Part shown: in pieces, positions 1-5,121 of the stretch
Layout: every line of letters begins with the position of its first letter
Numbering within the stretch: the stretch's first letter is position 1
Source: an uncultured Eubacteriales bacterium
GTDB lineage: Bacteria; Bacillota; Clostridia; Christensenellales; CAG-138
Assembly (NCBI GenBank): GCA_900550525.1
Contig: URSN01000063.1
Location: 1 to 10,847, forward strand
Direction: 5' to 3'
Length of the DNA stretch: 10,847 nt
The notes under the pieces: model-generated
What the model was told of the DNA's origin: nothing
The model's database searches: none
What the model saw: only the letters and a program-made list of their open reading frames with translations
Translations under genes and position numbers: made by a program

Positions 1-152
1 GGCTGCTCCGACGGCACCGCCGTCGCCGCGATGGCCGCCTCCAGCGCCCCGTCCCCCTTGTTGACGATGATGTCCTCGGCGGGCGTCGGCTGGCAGGCGG
101 AGAGCAGCATCATTAGGACAACGGTGCATACGGCAAGTCGCTTTCTATTCAT
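1..152 (-). CDS. Lipoprotein, N-terminal fragment (runs off the window)
   Basis: Only the first 50 codons are present; the gene continues beyond base 1. The start is ATG at 152-150, preceded by GGAAAGGAG about ten bases upstream. The N-terminus is a textbook lipoprotein signal: MNRKR, a hydrophobic stretch (LAVCTVVLMMLL) and the lipobox L-S-A-C with Cys20 as the predicted lipidated residue. The mature part begins QPTPAEDIIVNKGDG. From family knowledge, lipobox proteins are lipidated and held on the outer face of the cytoplasmic membrane. The post-Cys sequence resembles small lipoproteins of gut Clostridia (a DUF6034-type start is possible), but too little is present to name a family. It lies downstream of, and in the same direction as, the secreted protein at 235-681. 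Confidence 0.8.
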   Translation of the reverse strand, partial: MNRKRLAVCTVVLMMLLSACQPTPAEDIIVNKGDGALEAAIAATAVPSEQ

Positions 153-194
153 CGTATGGTTCCGCTCCTTTCCAGCTTCAAAAGAATGTAAGCT

Positions 195-223
195 CCCTCC
201 CTCTGCATAACGCAGAGGGAGGG
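195..223. repeat. Perfect 12-bp inverted repeat between the two secreted-protein genes
   Basis: CCCTCCCTCTGC at 195-206 and its exact complement GCAGAGGGAGGG at 212-223 flank the 5-base loop ATAAC. It lies in the 82-base gap between the genes at 1-152 and 235-681. Neither side has a run of T directly after the stem (the plus side reads GACTTCAGCTTTT), so it is not a clean intrinsic terminator. It could be an intercistronic RNA hairpin or one copy of a dispersed palindromic repeat. Confidence 0.6.
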
Positions 224-234
224 GACTTCAGCTT

Positions 235-681
235 TTACCAATGTGGACCGTAACTGGCCCAGAACTCTCCATTAGATCTCATATTTGCTGTGCCGGGACA
301 TTCATAATTTCCGATCCATACTTTCACCGTATTAAACTGGTCGGCTTTCTCATAGATTGTCGCATTGTCATCTTCAAAGGAACAGCTAACGCATTTATCA
401 GATAACCTTTCTCCACTAACCGGACTTTTTATCCACGATATCATCCACCTCTCTTCGGAGTATCCATCATCCGCATAGCGAACGCTGTTGGCCTTCGGGT
501 AATAGCTGTTCCATCCTTGACCGGCAGCTTTTGTTAACGTGTTGGAGGCAGTAAACCCGTTCATGCATACCGTAGACGACCATTCGCCAATCGCAATCTC
601 GGCAAGCGCAATCCCGGAAAAGGAAAGCAGCAGAGTCAGGGCGGCAAGCAGAGAGAGCAGTCGGTTTCTGTTCCTGTACAT
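235..681 (-). CDS. Small secreted protein of unknown function, 148 aa
   Basis: The gene starts at ATG 681-679, preceded by GGAAGGGAG, and stops at TAA 237-235. The product has a clear Sec signal peptide (MYRNRNR, then a hydrophobic core, probable cleavage after A-L-A at residue 27). The mature part is about 120 residues with four cysteines (C39, C97, C100, C128), enough for two disulfides, and many aromatic residues. I see no transmembrane segment after the signal and no lipobox, so it is probably released or wall-associated. I do not recognise the family. Its DNA is visibly less GC-rich than the metabolic and sporulation genes of the window, which could indicate a different origin. The lipoprotein gene follows in the same direction after 82 bases, so the two may be co-transcribed. 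Confidence 0.75.
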   Translation of the reverse strand: MYRNRNRLLSLLAALTLLLSFSGIALAEIAIGEWSSTVCMNGFTASNTLTKAAGQGWNSYYPKANSVRYADDGYSEERWMISWIKSPVSGERLSDKCVSCSFEDDNATIYEKADQFNTVKVWIGNYECPGTANMRSNGEFWASYGPHW

Positions 682-729
682 CTATATAACTCCCTTCCAT
701 TATTCAACCTATTTTTGTGAAGTCCGTTG

Positions 730-738
730 TGCTATAAT
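730..738 (+). promoter_or_regulatory. Extended -10 promoter for the candidate small RNA
   Basis: TGCTATAAT at 730-738 is an exact extended -10 (TGnTATAAT). It would start transcription near 745, at the base of the stem-loop described next. No good -35 hexamer sits 16-18 bases upstream (the sequence there is T-rich); extended -10 promoters can work without one. Confidence 0.5.
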
Positions 739-741
739 GCT

Positions 742-839
742 CTACAGTCCTTGCGAAACCAGCCTGCCGCGCCTGCGGCAGAAGTGTTGACCCGTATGGC
801 TTTGCAGGGACTTTTTCATTTGCGGGCAATCATAGGCAT
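742..839 (-). other. Two overlapping mini-ORFs opposite the small RNA
   Basis: On the minus strand GGGGGTGAT (846-838) is a strong Shine-Dalgarno match. Near it ATG (833-831, or the upstream in-frame ATG at 839-837) opens a five- or seven-codon ORF ending in TGA at 818-816. A second ORF starts at ATG 819-817, overlapping that stop in an ATGA junction, and encodes 25 basic residues (it starts MKKSLQSHTG and ends LVSQGL) up to TAG at 744-742. The second ORF lies almost exactly antisense to the small RNA candidate. The peptide is not hydrophobic and I know no family for it, so it may not be a gene. Confidence 0.25.
745..816 (+). ncRNA. Candidate small structured RNA with intrinsic terminator
   Basis: Bases 746-757 (AGTCCTTGCGAA) pair with 801-812 (TTTGCAGGGACT) in 12 consecutive pairs. 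Two of these are G-U wobbles on the plus strand and would be A-C mismatches on the minus strand, so the plus strand is the one that folds. Three further pairs (759-761 with 797-799) follow after one mismatch. Inside the long stem is a second perfect hairpin: CTGCCGC 764-770, loop GCCT, GCGGCAG 775-781. The outer stem runs straight into TTTTT (812-816). With TGCTATAAT just upstream this gives a transcript of about 72 bases. I do not recognise it as 6S, SRP, tmRNA or any riboswitch. An alternative is a dispersed repeat that happens to look like a transcription unit. Two overlapping mini-ORFs lie on the opposite strand. Confidence 0.45.
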
Positions 840-1108
840 CACCCCCTTTCGCTGCGGGTGTGCGCGCCGGTGCGGGGATTGCTCCGGCCGTCCGGGCCCC
901 GGCGCGCGGCAAATGGAGAACGGGAAAACGGTTCGCGGCCGCCTGTTTTTCGGGCCGCCGTCTGCGCGGGGGATGGGAAGATGATGCTGAACGTAAGGGA
1001 AAATGAACTGTTTTGTCTGTCCGGCGGCCGGTTCCCGTCCGGCTGCTGCCGGAACGGATTTCCCCCGTCCGCCGCGCCGCCCCCCGCAGGCGCTCTAATG
1101 GTGTGGTT

Positions 1109-1137
1109 AATATAGCATGTTTCTGTAAGAAGTGCAA
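1109..1137 (-). promoter_or_regulatory. Sigma-A-type promoter, minus strand
   Basis: On the minus strand TTGCAC (1137-1132), a 17-base spacer and TATATT (1114-1109) form a good housekeeping promoter, with a start expected near 1102. Nothing recognisable is encoded directly downstream. The first features reached are the mini-ORFs at 839-742 and then the secreted protein gene at 681-235, for which it could provide a long leader. Confidence 0.5.
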
Positions 1138-1375
1138 GAAGTTTCGCATAATATATCTTTCCATTTTTGACGTATCCTTTCTTTCGGCTTTGCGCGCGGG
1201 TAGCGGGCTGTTTGTTTCACCGCATGTGCGGCAGTTTCTTCCGCCGGTGCGGGCGTGCGCGCCCCCCAAACTGCGCGCAGGCCCGTTACGGCGGCTCCCC
1301 CCTGCTGCGGCAGGGGCCGCCCGCCTGACGCGGCGGGACGGCCATGCATCCCTGTCACAGGCCCCCCTATATATA

Positions 1376-1402
1376 GACACGCGAAACGCCCAAAAAGTTT
1401 CA
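1376..1402 (-). promoter_or_regulatory. Possible ECF-sigma-type promoter, minus strand
   Basis: On the minus strand TGAAAC (1402-1397), followed by a run of T, lies 15 bases before CGTGTC (1381-1376). TGAAAC plus a T-run is the usual -35 of Bacillus/Clostridium ECF sigma factors, and CGTC/CGTG is the usual -10 core. The spacer is one base shorter than the common 16-17, so this is tentative. No gene follows closely. Confidence 0.3.
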
Positions 1403-1440
1403 TCCATTTTGTACTTTCCCAAAAAATTATTTCGCGCCGT

Positions 1441-1652
1441 GTGGAATGGGGATGAAAATTTTTCGCGTCTCGGTGGGATGGGGATGGAAACGGGGAGAAG
1501 CGCGCGGCGGCGCGCTGGGAAAACCGGAGCGTCGTGCCGCAGGGAATGGGGATAAAAATGGGAGGGAAGCGCGCGGCGCGCCCGCCGGGAAGGCTCGGTA
1601 GAAATGGGAGCAGCGCACGGCGGGTTGCCGGGGGCCTGGATAAAAACGGAGA
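1441..1652 (+). repeat. Degenerate purine-rich repeat
   Basis: A unit close to GGRATGGGGATRRAAAY recurs at 1443 (GGAATGGGGATGAAAAT), 1474 (GGGATGGGGATGGAAAC) and 1543 (GGAATGGGGATAAAAAT). Weaker copies lie near 1594 (CGGTAGAAATGGGAG) and 1634 (GCCTGGATAAAAACGGAG). Several copies are followed by GAAGCGCGCGG or a close variant. Spacing is irregular (about 30, 70, 50 and 40 bases), so this is a decayed repeat rather than a clean tandem array. No coding sense is apparent. Confidence 0.5.
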
Positions 1653-1823
1653 GAAAGCGGGCGGTGGGAAACGGGCAAAACGGGGCGCGGGGCCCGCGCG
1701 CAGCGAAACGCGCAGCGCGCGAGCGCCGCGCGATGGAAAACGCCCCGCAGAGCGGGGCGGGAGCGGACGGCGCGACGTGGGACGGGTCCGCCGGGTCTCA
1801 GCCCGCCGGGCGCGCAAAGGCGC

Positions 1824-1853
1824 AAAAAAGCGCCGGCTCGCTCCGGCGCTTTT
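1824..1853 (-). terminator. Intrinsic terminator after the amidohydrolase gene
   Basis: AAAAGCGCCGG (1826-1836) and CCGGCGCTTTT (1843-1853) form an 11-bp stem around a 6-base loop. On the minus strand the stem is followed by six T (1829-1824), so it ends the permease-amidohydrolase transcript about 70 bases after the stop codon. Both flanks are T-rich in their own direction, so it could also stop plus-strand transcription. Confidence 0.9.
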
Positions 1854-1919
1854 GGGTCGGTTCGTTCGCTCCTGCGCCGTGCCGCAGCGCGCCGTGAAGG
1901 GGCGCGGCGGCGATCCGGT

Positions 1920-3326
1920 TCAGCAGATATCGGCCTTCAGGCTCGGGATGCGCGCCGAGGCCCTGGTCAGCAGCTCGCGGCCGACGCGGTTGGCATAGTC
2001 GCGCTTGTCCTCCTCGTTGACCAGCGTCAGCCGGCCGCCCCGCACCGTGACCGTGCCGTTGACCATGACCAGATCGACCATGCGCGCGTCGCCGCTGATG
2101 ACGATGCAGTCGACCGGGTCGTTGCAGCCGCCCGCGTACTGGAGTTTGTTCCAGTCCAGCATGGCGATGTCCGCCGCCATGCCCGGCGCGAGCTGGCCGA
2201 TGTCGTCCCGGCCGAGGGCCCTGGCCCCGCCCGCGGTCGCCATGTACAGCACGTCCTCCGCGCCGCAGGAGCGGTCGCCCCAGCTCAGGCGGTTGAGCAG
2301 GTAGGACACGCGGATCTCCTCCATCATGTTGGAGGAGTTGCTGCTCGCCGCGCCGTCCACGCCCAGGCCGATGCGGCGCACGCCCGCGCGCAGCAGGTCC
2401 GGCACGCGGCAGGCGCCGGAGCTCAGGTACATGTTGGAGATGGGGCAGCTCGACACGCCCGTGTCCGTCTCGGCCAGCAGCTGCACGTCGTGATCGTCCA
2501 GGTGGATGCAGTGCGCATAGTAGAAGCGGCTGCCCAGCAGGCCCTGACGGCGGAACCACTCCGCCGGGCGGCAGCCGAACGTCTCGATGGTGTACTCCGT
2601 CTCGTACCGGCTCTCGGCGAGGTGGCCGTGCACCATGACGTCCAGCCGCTCCGCAAGATCGACCGTTGCGCGGAGGATCTCCTCCGTCTCGTACTGCGCG
2701 ATGCTCGGGCCGATGCCCACGCGGCACATGGAGAAGCGCGAGCGGTCGTGATACAGCCGGATCAGCCGCTCCGCGTCGGCCATGACGCCCTCGGTGGTGT
2801 CCACGACCTCCGGCGGCACGATGTCGCTCGTCACGGAATGATAGGCGCGCACCGGGTGGAAGCGGATGCCGATCTCGCGGGCCGCCTCGATCTCCGCGTC
2901 CACCAGCTTCGGCACGCCGACCGGGTGCGGGTACCACAGGTCGTTGGACGTGGTGCAGCCGGTCTTCATGCAGTCGCCGAGGCTGACGTAGACGCCGGCG
3001 CGGGCGACCTCCGGGCTGAGGTCCTTATAGACCTCGTACATGACCTTGAGCCACGGCTCGAGCGCCATGCCCTGCGTGGCCTTGATGTTGCGGATCAGGG
3101 ACTGCCAGGTATGGTGATGCGCGTTGACAAAGCCCGGCAGCAGCAGCTTGCCGCGCGCGTCGATCGTCTCACCGATCTCGACCTTGCCGCGGTACGCCTC
3201 CTCGAGGTCCCGCCCGATGGCGAGGATCTCGCTGCCCTGCACGAGCAGGTCGGCGCCGCGCAGGCGCGTGCGCGCGTCATCCATGGTGATGATCCAGTCC
3301 GCCTGTTTGAACAGTGTCGCTTTCAT
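1920..3326 (-). CDS. Amidohydrolase, 8-oxoguanine/guanine deaminase-like
   Basis: This 468-residue protein is a complete metal-dependent hydrolase of the COG0402 (ATZ/TRZ-like) amidohydrolase group, at the usual family length. Visible active-site elements are the H-x-H pair at H70/H72 in GFVNAHHHTWQSL, the HGHLAE motif with metal ligand H235 and catalytic-type E238, AHCIHL with H272/H275, the CPISN motif at 294-298, and GVDGAASSN with metal ligand D324. The C-terminal APGMAADIAMLD segment is the small beta domain typical of the superfamily. The motif set is closest, from memory, to 8-oxoguanine deaminases; guanine deaminase or another aminohydrolase on a purine or triazine-like ring is possible. 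Such enzymes replace a ring amino group with an oxo group and release ammonia in the cytoplasm. It follows the NCS2 permease by 76 bases with its own Shine-Dalgarno (AGGAAAGGAAGAG), so import and deamination of a nucleobase is the likely joint role. Confidence 0.9.
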   Translation of the reverse strand: MKATLFKQADWIITMDDARTRLRGADLLVQGSEILAIGRDLEEAYRGKVEIGETIDARGKLLLPGFVNAHHHTWQSLIRNIKATQGMALEPWLKVMYEVYKDLSPEVARAGVYVSLGDCMKTGCTTSNDLWYPHPVGVPKLVDAEIEAAREIGIRFHPVRAYHSVTSDIVPPEVVDTTEGVMADAERLIRLYHDRSRFSMCRVGIGPSIAQYETEEILRATVDLAERLDVMVHGHLAESRYETEYTIETFGCRPAEWFRRQGLLGSRFYYAHCIHLDDHDVQLLAETDTGVSSCPISNMYLSSGACRVPDLLRAGVRRIGLGVDGAASSNSSNMMEEIRVSYLLNRLSWGDRSCGAEDVLYMATAGGARALGRDDIGQLAPGMAADIAMLDWNKLQYAGGCNDPVDCIVISGDARMVDLVMVNGTVTVRGGRLTLVNEEDKRDYANRVGRELLTRASARIPSLKADIC

Positions 3327-3362
3327 GGACTTCTCTTCCTTTCCTATGCGGGTCGATGCGCC

Positions 3363-3392
3363 GCACCCGGGCGGCGCGGGCCGTCCGGGTGC
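3363..3392 (-). promoter_or_regulatory. Intercistronic hairpin between permease and deaminase
   Basis: GCACCCGG (3363-3370) and CCGGGTGC (3385-3392) pair perfectly. The stem continues inward with one G-U and four more pairs to a 4-base loop, giving about 13 pairs in all. No T-run follows on the minus strand, so it is not a standard terminator. It more likely affects mRNA stability or the relative output of the two genes. Confidence 0.5.
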
Positions 3393-3402
3393 AAAGCCGT
3401 GG

Positions 3403-4740
3403 TCAGCCCTCCGCCGCGGGGGCCGCTTCCGCCTCTTGGGCGTCCTCCTTCTTCTCGCGCAGGATCAGGCTCAGCACGATCGCGGTGATCGCCGTGCCGT
3501 GCACGCCGCTGAGCATCGTGGACGCCCAGAACGGGAACGCCGCGAGCGCGCCGGACACCATGCTGAACCCGCCGCCGACGGCCAGCGACACGCCGCCGCT
3601 CGTGGTCGTGCGCGGCGTCAGCCTGCTGCTGCGGATGACGTTCATGCCGGAGAGCAGGATCGTGCCGAACGCCGAGAGCGCGACGCCGCCGAGCACCGGC
3701 GAGGGGATGGCCGCAAACACGGCGCACAGCTTCGGGCAGAGGCTGCACAGCACGACCACGCCGCCGGTGATGGTGATCACATAGCGGCTCGACACCCCGC
3801 TCAGGCCGCACAGGCCGATGTTGGCGCTGCCGGAGATGGTCGGCACCATGTTGAACAGCGAGGAGAAGCTGCTCGTCACGCCCTGCGCCAGGATGCCGCC
3901 GCGGGACTCCTTGTCGGAGGCGAGACGGCCCTGCGTCAGCATGGCGGCGGAGGCCTGGTCGCCCATCAGCTCGACCAGCGCGACGAACGAGAGCACCGTG
4001 ATGGTGATCGTCGGCCCCAGCTCAAAGTTGATGCCAAAGTGCAGCGGCTGCGGCACGCGCACCCAGCTCTCCGCGCCGATGGAGGACAGGTCGAGCTTGC
4101 CGAACAGGGCGGCGACGGCCGACATGACGATGATGGCGATGAGCGGGGACGCCTTGGAGAGGAAGTTCTTCCTGCCGTAGTGGTTGAGCAGCAGCATGAT
4201 GATGATCGTGCCGAACGCGAGCACCAGGTTGATCGGGTCGCCGTAGTCGGCCGCGCCGGAGCCGCCCGCGCAGTAGTCGATGCCGACGCTGAACAGGCTC
4301 AGGCCCAGCGCCATCACGACCGCGCCGGTGATGTAGGGCTTGAACAGGTTGGAGAGCTGCTTGTGGAACGCCGTCCACAGCACGACCGTCACCACGCTGC
4401 CAACCAGGCACGCGCCGGTGAACGTATCCAGCCCGTACTGCATGCCCAGCGCGATGCCGGGCGTCACGAACACAAAGCTGTTCTCGAGGCAGATGGGCAG
4501 CCGCGCGCCCACCGGCCCGACGCCAAGCGACTGCACGATGGTCGCCACGCCGGTGACCAGCAGGCAGCCCGCGACCAGAATGGTGATCTCCGTCGTGCTC
4601 AGGCCGACGCCGCCGCCGATGAGCAGCGGGACCGGCAGCACGTTGAAGATCAGGATGAGGATGTGTTGCAGGCTGAGCGGAATGGTCTCCTTGAGCGGAG
4701 GGCACTCATTGATCGCATAGCCAACGGGGATCTTTTTCAT
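3403..4740 (-). CDS. NCS2-family nucleobase permease (uracil/xanthine type)
   Basis: This 445-residue polytopic membrane protein has the hallmarks of the NCS2/NAT family (UraA, PbuX, XanQ). These are QH in the first helix (Q25-H26 in LSLQHILIL), GARLPICLENSFVFV around residues 78-92, the substrate-site helix VALVELMGDQASA with E257 and G260-D261, and the NAT signature region at 303-319. Family members have about 14 membrane segments and carry uracil, xanthine, guanine or urate with protons. One oddity is that the signature normally reads Q-N-x-G or E-N-x-G; here it is A306-N307-I-G, so the polar side chain that helps bind the base is missing. This suggests a different substrate or binding mode. 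It is the first gene of a two-gene unit with the deaminase and has a strong promoter at 4886-4914. The start ATG 4740-4738 follows GAGGAAAGGATGG. Confidence 0.93.
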   Translation of the reverse strand: MKKIPVGYAINECPPLKETIPLSLQHILILIFNVLPVPLLIGGGVGLSTTEITILVAGCLLVTGVATIVQSLGVGPVGARLPICLENSFVFVTPGIALGMQYGLDTFTGACLVGSVVTVVLWTAFHKQLSNLFKPYITGAVVMALGLSLFSVGIDYCAGGSGAADYGDPINLVLAFGTIIIMLLLNHYGRKNFLSKASPLIAIIVMSAVAALFGKLDLSSIGAESWVRVPQPLHFGINFELGPTITITVLSFVALVELMGDQASAAMLTQGRLASDKESRGGILAQGVTSSFSSLFNMVPTISGSANIGLCGLSGVSSRYVITITGGVVVLCSLCPKLCAVFAAIPSPVLGGVALSAFGTILLSGMNVIRSSRLTPRTTTSGGVSLAVGGGFSMVSGALAAFPFWASTMLSGVHGTAITAIVLSLILREKKEDAQEAEAAPAAEG

Positions 4741-4879
4741 GTTGTAGCCATCCTTTCCTCATGGTGTGTTATGGACAGCGGCTCGGGCCGCTGGAAGCGA
4801 AGCGGACGCGCTCCGCCGCAGAACGGGCGCGCGGCGGGCGTTGGCGGTGCAAATGCGAAGGGAAGCCCGTTCTCTTTTC
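4741..4879 (-). promoter_or_regulatory. Structured 5' leader of the permease mRNA
   Basis: The expected transcript begins near 4879 and has about 139 bases before the start codon. Two hairpins are visible: AGAACGGGC/GCCCGTTCT (4865-4873 with 4820-4828, 9 bp, 36-base GC-rich interior) and CAGCGGC/GCCGCTG (4776-4782 with 4787-4793, 7 bp, 4-base loop). I do not see the conserved core of the purine, xanthine, guanidine or PRPP riboswitches. A structured leader or attenuator is possible. Confidence 0.35.
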
Positions 4880-4955
4880 ATCCAGATGATAGCAAAATGA
4901 AATGTAATTGTCAACAAGTATTTCACAGGATTTTCATCATTTGTCCACATGAAAT
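4875..4955. promoter_or_regulatory. Operator-like array of TTTCAT/ATGAAA half-sites
   Basis: Five half-sites alternate in orientation across the permease promoter: TTTTCAT 4875-4881, ATGAAAT 4897-4903, ATTTCA 4920-4925, TTTTCAT 4931-4937 and ATGAAAT 4949-4955. The first is at the expected start site, the second in the spacer, the others just upstream of the -35. The first three are about 22 bases apart, two helical turns. TTTCATC also occurs at the start site of the lacI-type gene (7348-7354). The neighbouring LacI-family protein is the obvious candidate to bind, but these sites lack the central CG common in that family's operators. Confidence 0.4.
4886..4914 (-). promoter_or_regulatory. Sigma-A promoter of the permease-deaminase unit
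   Basis: On the minus strand a perfect TTGACA (4914-4909), a 17-base spacer and TATCAT (4891-4886) form a near-consensus promoter, with the start expected near 4879. It is embedded in an array of TTTCAT/ATGAAA half-sites, so a strong promoter held down by a repressor is a natural reading. Confidence 0.88.
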
Positions 4956-5068
4956 GTCCCGCGTACCCGCGGCGCGGCGGGCGGTGTGGCCGGAATAATC
5001 CCCGGTATATCATGATTTTTATGTTCTACCGTTGGATTTGGCGCGTGGGATGCAATCTAAGTGTGCAG

Positions 5069-5106
5069 AAAAAACCGCGGCGCACTTTCATTCTGTGCGC
5101 CGCGGT
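5069..5106 (-). terminator. Intrinsic terminator after the PreA-like gene
   Basis: ACCGCGGCGCAC (5074-5085) and GTGCGCCGCGGT (5095-5106) form a perfect 12-bp stem with a 9-base loop. On the minus strand it is followed by TTTTTTCTGC, a six-T run, 16 bases after the TAG stop of the upstream gene. It separates the regulator-flavoprotein transcript from the permease promoter. Confidence 0.92.
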
Positions 5107-5121
5107 ATGAAAAATTTTTGT

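Larger units (their letters stand above)
817..1823. other. Gene-free region, about 1 kb
   Basis: Open frames exist on both strands, but their translations are low-complexity, rich in Arg, Ala, Gly and Pro, without domains or good ribosome-binding sites, as expected of open frames in GC-rich non-coding DNA. What can be supported inside is a sigma-A-type promoter on the minus strand (1109-1137), a possible ECF-type promoter on the minus strand (1376-1402), the mini-ORFs at 742-839, and a degenerate purine-rich repeat (1441-1652). The rest shows nothing I can identify. Confidence 0.6.

Noticed and set aside
742..1817. Long minus-strand open frames (742-1422 and 1107-1817)
   Set aside because: The translations are Arg/Ala/Pro-rich without motifs, the frames cross promoter-like and repeat sequence, and no good Shine-Dalgarno sits at their starts.
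4741..4879. Known purine or xanthine riboswitch upstream of the permease
   Set aside because: I could not find the conserved loop and junction sequences of those classes, so only a generic structured leader is claimed.
3124..4998. A 624-codon open frame on the plus strand opposite the permease and deaminase
   Set aside because: Its translation is Arg/Ala/His/Asp-rich low complexity without domains, while the minus strand encodes two clear families. It is an antisense shadow of GC-rich codon use.
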